DNA of 32,792 bases, taken from assembly GCA_021773435.1 (NCBI GenBank), contig JAJFKC010000043.1:1-32792 (forward strand), in the 5' to 3' direction. The notes under the pieces were generated by a model. It was not told where the DNA came from, ran no database searches, and saw only the letters and a program-made list of their open reading frames with translations. This stretch comes from Porticoccaceae bacterium. Its GTDB lineage: Bacteria > Pseudomonadota > Gammaproteobacteria > Pseudomonadales > Porticoccaceae. Each line of letters begins with the position of its first letter. The stretch's first letter is position 1. Both the position numbers and the translations under genes were made by a program. Positions 9,631 through 18,625 of the stretch are shown one piece after another.

Positions 9631-11490
9631 ATGCCTGCAAGCCCTACCGATAAACAATCCGGCACACAGGTTTATTTTCGTCTGCTCGGTTACCTCCGGC
9701 TCTACTGGAAAATCTTTCTTATTAGCGTTGCCGGGCTGTGGTTATACAGCGCCGTACAAATCGCGTTCATTGATTTGTTCGGCTACCTGGTAAACGTGCT
9801 GACTGTCGTCACTGGGGACGGTGGCGTACCGGACAACATTAATATGATGTCGGTAGACGCGGGTATAACGGCGCGTTTCGCCGAGTACCTGGTCGCGGAT
9901 GGAGATGTACTGGCCCAGAGCCGTGTCGTACTTCCCGTCATGCTCTTTGTTCTGGCTACTGTGAGAGGCTTTGGTTTTCTGGTCGGCAGTTACGGCATGG
10001 CTTATGTGTCGCAGTCGATTATTCATACTCTGCGCACCCAGGTGTTTGAAAAGTACACCCGTATGCCCAGTGCTTACTTTGACGGGCAGATGTCGGGCCA
10101 TATGGTGGCTCAGCTAACTTTCCATGTGCAGCAAGTAATGGGTGCGATTACCAAAGCGCTAAAAATCATTATCCGAGAAGGCGCGCTGGTGGTCGGCCTG
10201 TTGTTCTATCTGTTTTATCTCAACTGGCGTCTGGCCATTATCTTTCTGATCATCATGCCGATAATCGCTGCCATTATTGCTATTGTCAGTAAGCGTTTCA
10301 GACGCCTCAGCAAGCGTATTCAAACTGCGATGGGGGATGTGACCCATGTTTCGCAGGAGGCGGTGTCAGGTTATCGAGAAATGCATTTATACGGCGGCAA
10401 GGAATACGAGAGGAAACGACTGTATGACGCCAGCCAGATGAATCGTCGCCAAAACCTCAAACTGGTCGCGACTGAAAGTTTAAGTACACCATTTGTGCAA
10501 ATGCTCTTGTCTGGGACGTTAGGCTTGCTGATTTGGTTGGCACTGACGCCGGATATTCTGTCTTCAATGTCGACCGGTGGTTTTACTAAATTTATTTTTA
10601 CCGCTTCATTGCTGGCCAAACCCATTCGCCAGTTAACTCAGGTCAACAGTGTTATTCAAAGAGGGATTGCTGCCGCCGCGACAATTTTTGAAACGCTTGA
10701 CGAAAAAGAGGAAGTTGATAAAGGCACGTATGAAGTAGAGCGTGCCACCGGACAAATTGTTTTTGATAATGTTTCTTTTCGTTACATTGATGGCGGCGAT
10801 GTGGTGTTGCGTGATATATCGCTAGTCGCAAATCCTGGTGAAACCGTCGCTCTGGTAGGTTCCTCTGGTAGCGGCAAAACCTCATTGGTCAGTTTAATCC
10901 CGCGATTTTATAATTACGAATCGGGCTCAATAACTCTCGATGGACACGCCTTGTCAGAGTACTCTCTGGTTAGTCTGCGCAAACAGGTGGCGTTGGTCAG
11001 CCAGCAGGTGACCCTGTTTAACGACACTGTTTTTAATAATATTGCCTATGGGGAGCTGGTTACCAAAGATCCAGAAGCTGTGCGCGATGCAGCGCGAATG
11101 GCCTATGCCCTTGACTTTATCGAGGCCCTGCCGGACGGCTTTGATACCACTATTGGAGACGATGGCGTTATCCTGTCTGGTGGCCAACGACAGCGTTTGG
11201 CCATCGCTCGGGCCTTACTGAAAGATGCGCCGATCCTGATTCTGGATGAAGCAACATCGGCACTGGATACCGAATCGGAGCGTAATATTCAGGCTGCCTT
11301 CGATGTTGCCATGCAGGGGCGTACGACCTTTGTGATCGCCCATCGCCTGAGTACGGTGGAAAACGCAGATAAAATATTAGTGTTAGAGGATGGCCAAATT
11401 GTCGAGCAGGGCAGTCATGCCGAATTGTTAGCGGCAGCGGGGCGATATGCAACTCTGTACCGACAGCAGTTAGCCGAAGTCGATTCCTGA
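9631..11490 (+). CDS. msbA: Lipid A export ATP-binding/permease MsbA
   Basis: An ABC half-transporter that works as a homodimer and flips lipid A-core across the inner membrane. It has 619 residues, slightly longer than the E. coli protein (582), partly from an extra periplasmic loop near residues 50-90. The membrane domain with six helices fills about residues 20-340. The ATPase domain follows: Walker A GSSGSGKT at 410-417, signature LSGGQ at 515-519, Walker B ILILDEA at 535-541, and the switch histidine in IAHRLST. It lies in a tight run exbB-exbD-msbA-lpxK, which is the usual neighbourhood and supports the MsbA call over other ABC exporters. Confidence 0.93.
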   Translation: MPASPTDKQSGTQVYFRLLGYLRLYWKIFLISVAGLWLYSAVQIAFIDLFGYLVNVLTVVTGDGGVPDNINMMSVDAGITARFAEYLVADGDVLAQSRVVLPVMLFVLATVRGFGFLVGSYGMAYVSQSIIHTLRTQVFEKYTRMPSAYFDGQMSGHMVAQLTFHVQQVMGAITKALKIIIREGALVVGLLFYLFYLNWRLAIIFLIIMPIIAAIIAIVSKRFRRLSKRIQTAMGDVTHVSQEAVSGYREMHLYGGKEYERKRLYDASQMNRRQNLKLVATESLSTPFVQMLLSGTLGLLIWLALTPDILSSMSTGGFTKFIFTASLLAKPIRQLTQVNSVIQRGIAAAATIFETLDEKEEVDKGTYEVERATGQIVFDNVSFRYIDGGDVVLRDISLVANPGETVALVGSSGSGKTSLVSLIPRFYNYESGSITLDGHALSEYSLVSLRKQVALVSQQVTLFNDTVFNNIAYGELVTKDPEAVRDAARMAYALDFIEALPDGFDTTIGDDGVILSGGQRQRLAIARALLKDAPILILDEATSALDTESERNIQAAFDVAMQGRTTFVIAHRLSTVENADKILVLEDGQIVEQGSHAELLAAAGRYATLYRQQLAEVDS

Positions 11491-11540
11491 CCGACGTTCC
11501 ATGGTGTGAGCTTTGTGGAGGTCTTTGTGGTCGGCTTAAG

Positions 11541-12578
11541 ATGAATTTTCTGGATAAGACCTGGTATGCCAAACCCGGCTGGACACAGGTTTTTACACCT
11601 CTGGCATGGTTGTTCGAGGCCGTATCGGTGCTACGTAGACGCTCTCTACAGAATCGATATCAGGGCAAAGCTTATTCCGTACCGGTAGTGATTATCGGCA
11701 ATATCAATGTCGGCGGTACTGGCAAAACACCATTGATCATCGCGCTGACAAAACAGTTAAACGAAGCAGGTATCAGGCCGGGTGTTGTTAGCCGAGGCTA
11801 TGGTGGTAAAGCTGGGTTACAAGCGATATCGGTTACTAAATCAAGTTCTGTAGAGCAGTGTGGTGATGAGGCCCTATTAATTGCCAGGCGTACCGGCTGT
11901 CCGGTTGTTGTTTGTGCTGATCGGGTGGCCGCGGTGAATCACCTCATCGCCCACAATGAGATTGATTTAATCCTCAGTGACGACGGCCTACAGCATTACC
12001 GGCTGCACAGAGATATAGAGATCGTTGTGATTGACGGCCAGCGTGGTTTGGGTAATGGACGTTGTCTGCCGGTCGGACCTCTACGTGAAATGCCTCGGCG
12101 GCTTAACGATATAGATGCTGTAGTGGTCAATGGTTCAGTGAAAAATGGCGTGGGGATCAATAGCAAGCTCGAAGCCGTATTAACGGCTGCCAACATTCAG
12201 CAATTTCCGATGACTTTGAAGGCGACACAATTTATAAATCTAAGTTCTGGAGAAACCGTCGATGCTGTGCAATGGGCGCGGGGACTCAAGCAGGGCCCTT
12301 CAGGACAGCCCGTGCATGCTGTTGCCGGCATCGGTAATCCAGAACGTTTTCGTGATACCTTGGCGGCTTTAGGTCTGAAACCCCAACTGCACCGGTTTCC
12401 AGACCACCACGCCTTTACTATCAGCGACCTCAAGTTTGATGATGACTGGCCTGTGGTAATGACGGCGAAGGATGCCGTTAAATGTGAGTCATTTAACGAT
12501 AGTCGACACTGGCTACTTGAGGTTGAGGCGCAAATTCCTGCTGGTATGCTAAAAATAATAAAAGATAAACTACATTAG
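11541..12578 (+). CDS. lpxK: Tetraacyldisaccharide 4'-kinase LpxK
   Basis: An inner-membrane-associated kinase that phosphorylates the 4' position of the lipid A disaccharide precursor. It has 345 residues. The N-terminal hydrophobic stretch (FTPLAWLFEAVSVLRRR) matches the membrane anchor of the family. The P-loop GNINVGGTGKTP is at residues 53-64, followed by GVVSRGYGGK and the family block LSDDGLQHYRLHRDIEIVVID. Next come GRCLPVGPLREMP and, near the C-terminus, FPDHHAF and MTAKDAVKC. It follows msbA by 50 bases. The best Shine-Dalgarno-like GGAGG is about 20 bases upstream of the ATG, so the start rests on length and alignment to the family. Confidence 0.95.
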   Translation: MNFLDKTWYAKPGWTQVFTPLAWLFEAVSVLRRRSLQNRYQGKAYSVPVVIIGNINVGGTGKTPLIIALTKQLNEAGIRPGVVSRGYGGKAGLQAISVTKSSSVEQCGDEALLIARRTGCPVVVCADRVAAVNHLIAHNEIDLILSDDGLQHYRLHRDIEIVVIDGQRGLGNGRCLPVGPLREMPRRLNDIDAVVVNGSVKNGVGINSKLEAVLTAANIQQFPMTLKATQFINLSSGETVDAVQWARGLKQGPSGQPVHAVAGIGNPERFRDTLAALGLKPQLHRFPDHHAFTISDLKFDDDWPVVMTAKDAVKCESFNDSRHWLLEVEAQIPAGMLKIIKDKLH

Positions 12579-12603
12579 TATTTATCTATAACTCATTGAA
12601 AAT

Positions 12604-13371
12604 ATGAAATATAATGTAATTATTCCAGCGCGATATGCCTCGACACGCTTGCCCGGCAAGCCACTGAGGGACATTGTCGGACAAACGCTGATCGAGCGGG
12701 TCTATCGTCAGGCTACCCATAGTAATGCAGTGCGAGTAATAGTCGCGACAGACGATGAACGTATTGTTAGTACGGTACAAGATTTTGGTGGAGAGGTAGC
12801 TTTGACCTCGGTTGAGCACGCTTCAGGTACCGACCGGCTCGCCGAAGTCGTTACGCAGTTAGGCCTGGCAGACGATGAGATAGTCGTCAATGTCCAGGGT
12901 GACGAACCATTGATACCGCCGGTGGTGATTAATCAGGTAGCCGAAAATCTGGCAGCTAACCTGACAGCAGGCGTAGCAACCCTCTGTGAACCGATAAATT
13001 CGGTGGAGCAGCTTCTCGATCCAAATATCGTTAAGGTTGTGGCAGATACTAATAACTGCGCACTGTACTTTAGTCGGGCGCCGATTCCCTGGCCGAGAGA
13101 TCACTTTGCGCAAGCACAATCGTCATTGCCTGTTGATCAAAATTATCGAAGACATATCGGCTTATATGCTTACCGGGTAGGCTTATTACACAAATTTGTC
13201 GCCTGGCCTATGGCAGAGATTGAAAAGACCGAAGCCCTAGAGCAGCTTCGGTTTATGCATCAGGCTGTCACCATTCACGTTGCCGATTCATTGGCAGATG
13301 TGCCGCCCGGCGTAGACACTGAAGCCGACTTGCAAGCAGTGATCAATCGATTAACACCGTCGAAATCTTAA
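12604..13371 (+). CDS. kdsB: 3-deoxy-manno-octulosonate cytidylyltransferase KdsB
   Basis: Activates Kdo with CTP to CMP-Kdo for attachment to lipid A. It has 255 residues, the normal length. The nucleotide-binding start IIPARYASTRLPGKPL is followed by VATDDERI, SGTDRLAEV, VNVQGDEPLIPP, FSRAPIPWPRD, RHIGLYAYR and EALEQLRFMH. All are in the family's order. It lies 25 bases after lpxK. Many relatives carry a small Trm112-like gene between these two, and none is present here. Its stop overlaps the phosphatase start by one base (TAATG). Confidence 0.96.
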   Translation: MKYNVIIPARYASTRLPGKPLRDIVGQTLIERVYRQATHSNAVRVIVATDDERIVSTVQDFGGEVALTSVEHASGTDRLAEVVTQLGLADDEIVVNVQGDEPLIPPVVINQVAENLAANLTAGVATLCEPINSVEQLLDPNIVKVVADTNNCALYFSRAPIPWPRDHFAQAQSSLPVDQNYRRHIGLYAYRVGLLHKFVAWPMAEIEKTEALEQLRFMHQAVTIHVADSLADVPPGVDTEADLQAVINRLTPSKS

Positions 13372-13853
13372 TGAAGCCGACTAGTATTTTGTTTGTCTGC
13401 CTGGGTAATATCTGTCGCTCACCTACCGCCCACGGCGTTTTTGAAAGTCTGGTTGAAACACAAGGCTTAGCTAATGTTATCAGCGTCGATTCAGCGGGAA
13501 CTGGGGATTGGCATATCGGTAGTCCACCCGACAATCGTGCGACCGATGCGGCGCTAGTCAGGGGATATAAACTTGCGCATCTTCGTGCTCGGCAGATAGC
13601 TGTTCATGACTTCGTCGAATTTGACCATATACTGGCGATGGATCTGGCTAACTTGTCGCATCTTGAGCGCATGGTGCCAGCTGGTTTCTTCGGTCATCTC
13701 GGCTTGTTTCTGGATCATACGGACTGGCCAAAACCTGCACAGGTACCGGATCCCTATGGTGGCGGTGCAGACGGTTTTGAGCAGGTCCTGACCTTGATAG
13801 AGAATGCATCAGCTGGCTTACTGGATTATTTAAAAGCGACTACTTTTACGTAG
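13371..13853 (+). CDS. Low-molecular-weight protein tyrosine phosphatase
   Basis: A cytoplasmic cysteine phosphatase of 160 residues. The P-loop VCLGNICRSP places the nucleophile Cys10 and Arg16 in the CX5R signature, followed by SPTAHGVFESLV. The general acid Asp127 is in VPDPYGG. SAGTGDWHIGSPPD and MDLANLSHL are further family blocks. The ATG overlaps the kdsB stop codon (TAATG), so expression is coupled. A stand-alone copy between kdsB and murB is common in Gammaproteobacteria; its physiological target is not known. A role in polysaccharide export control, as for Wzb, is possible, but no wzc is present here. Confidence 0.93.
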   Translation: MKPTSILFVCLGNICRSPTAHGVFESLVETQGLANVISVDSAGTGDWHIGSPPDNRATDAALVRGYKLAHLRARQIAVHDFVEFDHILAMDLANLSHLERMVPAGFFGHLGLFLDHTDWPKPAQVPDPYGGGADGFEQVLTLIENASAGLLDYLKATTFT

Positions 13854-13861
13854 AACTTTCA

Positions 13862-13895
13862 TTAATACGACATTAGGTTTAATACAACATTAAGT
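13862..13895 (+). repeat. Two tandem 17-nt repeats ahead of murB
   Basis: TTAATACGACATTAGGT (13862-13878) is followed directly by TTAATACAACATTAAGT (13879-13895), with 15 of 17 positions the same. It is AT-rich, in the gap between the phosphatase stop and murB. It could be a slipped duplication or a doubled regulator site; no function is shown. Confidence 0.5.
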
Positions 13896-13944
13896 TGATC
13901 AGATCCCTCGTGCTAATAGCCATACAGTATTCCCGTGAATTCCC

Positions 13945-14982
13945 GTGAGTAAATCGGAACTAGAAATACTATCGAATCATGCTCTGGATGCCCTCAATAC
14001 CATGGCTTTGCCTGGTAGTGCAGAATATTACTGTGAGGTTGAAGGTATTGAGGAAATCCGGCAAGCACTGTCTTTTGCGCATCAGCGGCAGCTGCCCATT
14101 AGTGTGCTGGGTGGTGGCAGCAACATTGTCCTGGCCGGAGATATTTCAGGGCTGGTCATAAAGGTTGGTCTTAAAGGTGTAAGTGTTGAACCGCAAAATG
14201 ATGATACCGTATTGGTTACCGCACAAGCTGGCGAGGTATGGCATGACCTGGTACTTAGGATGCTTGACCAGGGATACTACGGTATCGAAAACCTTTCTCT
14301 TATACCCGGGCTAGTTGGTGCGGCTCCAGTTCAAAATATTGGTGCCTATGGCGTTGAATTAAGTGATTGTTTTGTTGCCCTCAATGCCATTGAAATCGCT
14401 ACTGGCAAATTGGTTCGTTTTAGTCGTGAAGATTGTCAGTTTGCTTACCGACATAGCATTTTTAAAGCTGATTGTCGGAATACCTACCTAATTGTCTCAG
14501 TTACCCTGGTATTGCAGTGTAAATCAGCGGTGAACACAAGTTACCCCGCATTGCAGAAGGCTTTGCTCAGTTATGCTGATCGTGATGTCACGCCAAAGCT
14601 GGTCAGTACCACAGTATGTAATATCCGCAGAGCAAAGTTACCGAACCCAGCTATTGAATCTAATGTAGGCAGTTTTTTTAAGAATCCGTTAATTACTCTG
14701 AAGGCGGCGGAAATTTTGATGGAGAGTTATGCTGATATTGTCACTTATTCCCAGGTTGACGATAGCGTGAAGGTTTCGGCTGCCTGGTTAATCGAGCAAG
14801 CAGGCTGGAAAGGCGTTAAAGTGGGTGACTGTTGTGTGCATCCACAACACGCACTGGTTCTGTCCCATAACGGTAATGCAACCGGTCGGGATATTTTGGC
14901 GTTGGCAGAGCAAATTAAGCTCGATATCGGGCAACGTTTTAATATTGAACTAGAGATAGAACCTCAGGTCCTGGGCGGCTAG
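13945..14982 (+). CDS. murB: UDP-N-acetylenolpyruvoylglucosamine reductase MurB
   Basis: An FAD enzyme that reduces UDP-GlcNAc-enolpyruvate to UDP-MurNAc in peptidoglycan synthesis. It has 345 residues, in the type I (E. coli-like) size range. The FAD-binding loop GGGSN is at residues 56-60, followed by ENLSLIPGLVGAAPVQNIGA, CQFAYRHSIFK, and the active-site region NVGSFFKNP with its conserved serine. The C-terminus has SAAWLIEQAGWKG and VHPQHALVLSHNGNAT, with the final conserved glutamate near the end (ELEIEPQV). The start is GTG; a second GTG lies 12 bases upstream, and no strong Shine-Dalgarno decides between them. Confidence 0.95.
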   Translation: MSKSELEILSNHALDALNTMALPGSAEYYCEVEGIEEIRQALSFAHQRQLPISVLGGGSNIVLAGDISGLVIKVGLKGVSVEPQNDDTVLVTAQAGEVWHDLVLRMLDQGYYGIENLSLIPGLVGAAPVQNIGAYGVELSDCFVALNAIEIATGKLVRFSREDCQFAYRHSIFKADCRNTYLIVSVTLVLQCKSAVNTSYPALQKALLSYADRDVTPKLVSTTVCNIRRAKLPNPAIESNVGSFFKNPLITLKAAEILMESYADIVTYSQVDDSVKVSAAWLIEQAGWKGVKVGDCCVHPQHALVLSHNGNATGRDILALAEQIKLDIGQRFNIELEIEPQVLGG

Positions 14983-15059
14983 GCTTGTAGCAAGAGCAAA
15001 TATTATAAAGTCGCCAGCAGTATAAGGCTCAAGGAAATGACGAAGTGGGGAAAGTAGCG

Positions 15060-15710
15060 GTGAACAAAGTTTTGGTTGTAGACGATCACAAACTGGTGAG
15101 AATGGGTTTGTGTGAATTAATCGAAGTTTCTGGGAATGCAACTGTCATCGGCGAATGTAATAGCGGCGAAGAGGCGCTTAACTCGGTTCGGGAATTGCAG
15201 CCTGACATTGTTTTTATGGATATTCGTATGCCCGGCATAGGCGGTATGGAGGCGACGCGGCGTATCCTTGCTTCACATCCGGAAATCAAAGTTATCGTGA
15301 TCAGTGCGCTTAGCGATGACATTTTTCCAACGCAATTATTAAAGGCAGGTGCAGCTGGCTACCTGACCAAAAGTGGTGACCATCGCGAAATTGAAGAAGC
15401 GTTGAACACAGTGATTGATGGCCGTGTGTATGTGAGTCCAGAGATCGCACAACTTTTGGTGATCAATGGCCTGACCTCCCGGCAGGAGGAATCGCCCCTG
15501 TCGAAATTGTCACTGCGAGAATTACAGATCGCGCAAATGATTACCAATGGTCACCGAGCTAACGACGTGGCAGGCGTGTTGAAAATTAGTCCTAAAACAA
15601 TTAATACATACAAATATCGAATATTTGAAAAGTTGGGTGTAAGCAATGATGTCGAGCTGACTCTGGCTGCAGTAAAATATGGCCTGGTAGATCCGAGTGA
15701 AGTGATTTAG
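15060..15710 (+). CDS. uvrY: GacA/UvrY-type response regulator
   Basis: A two-component response regulator paired elsewhere with a BarA/GacS kinase; it switches on small RNAs of the Csr/Rsm system. It has an N-terminal receiver and a C-terminal LuxR-type HTH (LSLRELQIAQMITNG, then VLKISPKTINTYKYRIFEKL). I chose the GTG at 15060: it gives MNKVLVVDDHKLVR and places the phospho-acceptor at Asp54 (FMDIRMPG), as in GacA. A GTG 15 bases upstream would also be open. It has 216 residues. The gene is followed by uvrC at a gap of about 120 bases, the conserved uvrY-uvrC order that supports this call over other LuxR-type regulators. Confidence 0.9.
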   Translation: MNKVLVVDDHKLVRMGLCELIEVSGNATVIGECNSGEEALNSVRELQPDIVFMDIRMPGIGGMEATRRILASHPEIKVIVISALSDDIFPTQLLKAGAAGYLTKSGDHREIEEALNTVIDGRVYVSPEIAQLLVINGLTSRQEESPLSKLSLRELQIAQMITNGHRANDVAGVLKISPKTINTYKYRIFEKLGVSNDVELTLAAVKYGLVDPSEVI

Positions 15711-15832
15711 ATAGTCATCGCTGCGGCCCGGGGATTACTCATTTGGCAGAATTTTATGGTGCAAAAAAATTAAATTAGCCCGACTAGACTCCAAACGAGA
15801 AAAGTTTAATCTATTTTCAAATCGTTAATAAA

Positions 15833-17656
15833 ATGTCATTTGACCCTAAAAAATTTCTGAAATCCCTGACCTCTCGGCCAGGTATTTACCAGATGATAGA
15901 TGGTGACGGTGTCGTTCTTTATGTGGGTAAAGCCAAAAATCTGCGCAAACGCGTCAGCAGCTATTTTCGAAGTAGTGGTCTTGCACCTAAAACCCAGGCC
16001 CTGGTAAAGCGCATACACTCGGTTGAGGTCGCCGTGACCGAGACAGAAGTCGAAGCGCTGCTGCTTGAGCAAAACCTTATTAAACAGTACCGACCGTCCT
16101 ACAATATATTAATGAGGGATGATAAGTCTTATCCCCACATATTTTTTTCAACCAATGATCAGTGGCCCAGGCTGACCCTGCACAGAGGTGCCAAGCGTAA
16201 AAAGGGCACCTATTACGGACCATTTCCTGGCGTTCATGCGGTCAGAGAAAGCATGAGCTTCTTGCAAAAAACCTTCCGTGTACGTCAATGTGAAGACAGT
16301 TTTTTTAAAAATCGATCTAGACCTTGCCTGCAATATCAAATTGAGCGCTGTAATGCGCCCTGCGTTGGTTTGATCACTCAAGAAAAATATCAACAGGATG
16401 TTCGACATACTCGCATGTTTCTTGAAGGCAAAAATCAGCCTTTAATGAAAGAGCTCGAAGCCGAGATGGATAACGCCAGTACCGATTTGCAATTTGAACA
16501 GGCAGCGGAAGTACGCGATCAAATCGTTGCAATGAGGCAAGTTCAGGCGCAACAAATAATTGAATCAGGCAATGGCCACGTCGATGTTATGGCTGGAGCA
16601 ATGGAAGGTGATGAGGCTTGTGTTCACCTGCTCTATATTCGTCATGGTCGTATCCTCGGTAGCCGTAGTTTCTACCCCAGGGTGCCCTTGGCAACCAGCC
16701 TGGATGAGATCATTGCCGAATTTATTCCTCGAAACTATCTCAAAGGCAATGTTGCCATCGATATACCCAAAGAAATAGCAATTGCCGTTGATCTGCCGGA
16801 CAAAGCGCTTCTCGAAGAGGCTCTGACAGCCGCTGCGCAGCATAAGGTTATCGTTAAGAATGTTTATCGCGGTACACGTAGGAAGTGGCTGGATTTAGCA
16901 ACACGGACAGCCGAGCAGAATTTAAACGGTCGATTGGCAGCTTCGGCAAGCAGCTTAAAACGCTATGAGAAACTTCAACAGATTTTAGATCTGCCCGAGT
17001 TGCCTCAGCGGATGGAATGCTTTGATATCAGTCACAGCAGTGGTGAAGCAACCGTAGCTTCGTGCGTAGTTTTTAACCATGAAGGCCCGCTTAAGTCAGA
17101 TTATCGGCGATTTAATATCGAAAATATCGCCGCTGGAGATGACTATGCTGCCATGGAGCAAGCCCTCAGTAGACGTTACAAGCGACTGCAGAAAGGCGAG
17201 GGCAAGCTACCTGATATATTGTTTATCGATGGCGGTAAAGGTCAGCTAAGGATTGCCCAGCGCGTGCTCCAAGAGTTAGGTGTAATAGGTGTGAACCTGG
17301 TCGGTGTCGCTAAAGGCAGTAGTCGCAAAGCGGGCCTCGAAAGTCTGTTGATCACCACTGACAAAGGTGAGCAAGAAGTGATTCCCGAACAGGCTGGGCT
17401 GCTACTCATACAGCAAATTCGAGACGAAGCGCATCGCTTTGCGATTACCGGGCATCGGCAGCGCAGAGACAAAAAACGCCGTACCTCACCTCTGGAAAAT
17501 GTCGCTGGCGTGGGTCCAAAACGGCGCCGTGAATTATTGCGATATTTTGGTGGCATCGGGGCTGTTGAAAAGGCCAGTACCGATGATCTAATGCGAGTCC
17601 CCTCAATTAACAGAAAAGTGGCTGAAGCTATTTACAGCTCGTTTCACAACGGGTAG
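15833..17656 (+). CDS. uvrC: Excinuclease ABC subunit C
   Basis: The nuclease that cuts on both sides of DNA lesions in nucleotide excision repair, after UvrA and UvrB. It has 607 residues, full length. The GIY-YIG domain is at the N-terminus (RPGIYQMIDG, then LYVGKAKNLRKRVSSYF), followed by the cysteine cluster region (CLQYQIERCNAPCVG). The UvrB-binding UVR motif is at LQFEQAAEVRDQI. The RNase H-like domain starts at MECFDISHSSGEATVASCVV, with a later catalytic block DILFIDGGKGQL. The tandem helix-hairpin-helix is at the C-terminus (LENVAGVGPKRRRELL, then RVPSINRKVAEAIY). pgsA follows closely. Confidence 0.97.
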   Translation: MSFDPKKFLKSLTSRPGIYQMIDGDGVVLYVGKAKNLRKRVSSYFRSSGLAPKTQALVKRIHSVEVAVTETEVEALLLEQNLIKQYRPSYNILMRDDKSYPHIFFSTNDQWPRLTLHRGAKRKKGTYYGPFPGVHAVRESMSFLQKTFRVRQCEDSFFKNRSRPCLQYQIERCNAPCVGLITQEKYQQDVRHTRMFLEGKNQPLMKELEAEMDNASTDLQFEQAAEVRDQIVAMRQVQAQQIIESGNGHVDVMAGAMEGDEACVHLLYIRHGRILGSRSFYPRVPLATSLDEIIAEFIPRNYLKGNVAIDIPKEIAIAVDLPDKALLEEALTAAAQHKVIVKNVYRGTRRKWLDLATRTAEQNLNGRLAASASSLKRYEKLQQILDLPELPQRMECFDISHSSGEATVASCVVFNHEGPLKSDYRRFNIENIAAGDDYAAMEQALSRRYKRLQKGEGKLPDILFIDGGKGQLRIAQRVLQELGVIGVNLVGVAKGSSRKAGLESLLITTDKGEQEVIPEQAGLLLIQQIRDEAHRFAITGHRQRRDKKRRTSPLENVAGVGPKRRRELLRYFGGIGAVEKASTDDLMRVPSINRKVAEAIYSSFHNG

Positions 17657-17702
17657 TTTGGGCGCTAAATTTTTTGCATGTTTTAATCCTGTCAGTCTTA
17701 GT

Positions 17703-18278
17703 ATGTTTAATTTACCAAATCAGCTAACCATGTTGCGGGTACTATTTATACCGCTTTTGGTGATCGTGTTTTATTTGCCCTGGGATTGGCATTTCCTTGC
17801 TAGCGGCGCGATATTTGGCGTTGCCGCGCTAACTGATCTACTGGATGGCTACCTGGCTCGTCGCCTAAAGCAGGAAACGCCGTTTGGTGCGTTTCTCGAC
17901 CCAGTAGCCGACAAGCTCATTGTCGCCGTGGCACTGGTGCTCCTGCTCGAACAGAATTCATCGGCACTTTTTGCCATCCCGGCGATGGTCATTATCGGTC
18001 GTGAAATTGTGGTGTCAGCGTTACGCGAGTGGATGGCCGAGCTGGGTAGTCGTACCAATGTAGCTGTTTCTCAGATTGGTAAAGTCAAAACCGTTATGCA
18101 AATGATATCGATTGTCGTTTTGCTCACATTTAACCCCGATACCTTACCCTGGTTCCATTGGCTAGGCCTGGCGTTGCTTTATGTTGCCGCTGTGTTGACC
18201 CTTTGGTCGATGATAATTTACCTGAAGGCCGCGTGGCCAGAATTTACTCGTCGCAGCGAAATAAGCGACGCGGAATAA
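17703..18278 (+). CDS. pgsA: CDP-diacylglycerol-glycerol-3-phosphate 3-phosphatidyltransferase
   Basis: A membrane enzyme that makes phosphatidylglycerophosphate, the first committed step to phosphatidylglycerol and cardiolipin. The CDP-alcohol phosphotransferase motif is complete: DLLDGYLARR, then FGAFLDPVADK, matching DG(x)2AR(x)8G(x)3D(x)3D. I chose the ATG at 17703, which gives MFNLPNQLTMLRVLFIPLLV, the usual N-terminus of PgsA, and 191 residues. A TTG at 17658, two bases after the uvrC stop, would add 15 residues that do not fit the family. Several membrane helices follow (IFGVAALTDLL region, FAIPAMVIIGREIVVSAL, MISIVVLLTF, LGLALLYVAAVLTLWSMI). The order uvrC-pgsA-tRNA is widely conserved. 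Confidence 0.95.
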   Translation: MFNLPNQLTMLRVLFIPLLVIVFYLPWDWHFLASGAIFGVAALTDLLDGYLARRLKQETPFGAFLDPVADKLIVAVALVLLLEQNSSALFAIPAMVIIGREIVVSALREWMAELGSRTNVAVSQIGKVKTVMQMISIVVLLTFNPDTLPWFHWLGLALLYVAAVLTLWSMIIYLKAAWPEFTRRSEISDAE

Positions 18279-18316
18279 TGGTCAGTAAACCCGTTAAACA
18301 GTAGTGTGCACTAACC

Positions 18317-18345
18317 TGTTATTTCTCCGGGCCCTCCGGTACAAT
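18317..18345 (+). promoter_or_regulatory. Probable sigma-70 promoter of the tRNA genes
   Basis: TACAAT at 18340-18345 looks like a -10 box, with a weak -35 (TGTTAT, 18317-18322) at 17-base spacing. CCCGCG directly downstream resembles the GC-rich discriminator of stringently controlled stable-RNA promoters. The tRNA-Cys gene starts 14 bases later. Confidence 0.5.
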
Positions 18346-18359
18346 CCCGCGTCGTTTGA

Positions 18360-18433
18360 GGCTGGATGGCAGAGTGGTCATGCAGCGGACTGCAACTCCG
18401 TTCACGCCGGTTCGATTCCGACTCCAGCCTCCA
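18360..18433 (+). tRNA. tRNA-Cys (anticodon GCA)
   Basis: A 74-nt cloverleaf. The acceptor GGCTGGA pairs with TCCAGCC, followed by the discriminator T and an encoded CCA. The D-arm is GGCAGAGTGGTCATGCA. The anticodon loop CTGCAAC carries GCA. The T-loop contains TTCGATT. It lies 81 bases after pgsA, as in the gly-cys-leu tRNA cluster of Enterobacteria, but no tRNA-Gly gene is seen before it here. Confidence 0.95.
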
Positions 18434-18449
18434 TTTATTCAGCTCAATT

Positions 18450-18474
18450 GCCCGGATGGCGAAATTGGTAGACG
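18450..18474 (+). pseudogene. tRNA-Leu 5' fragment (25 nt copy)
   Basis: The first 25 bases are identical to the 5' end of the intact tRNA-Leu gene that starts 176 bases downstream (both begin GCCCGGATGGCGAAATTGG). The match ends in the D-arm, and what follows cannot fold into a tRNA. It is probably a scar of duplication or of an earlier integration or excision event at this tRNA site. Confidence 0.8.
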
Positions 18475-18625
18475 ACGTGCACGACGCACAAGTACCCAAA
18501 ACGCTTACTTTGCTCGCGGGGCAGGCGCTGTCGCGAGAGGCAGGAAGCCGAAAGTGACCGCAAGAACCAGTGCAGCGCGCTGGCAAGTTCAACGAATCCG
18601 ATGTATGAAGGTCTAACGGTGAACT

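Noticed and set aside
17658-17702. TTG start of pgsA directly after uvrC
   Set aside because: The 15 extra residues do not fit the PgsA N-terminus; the ATG at 17703 does.
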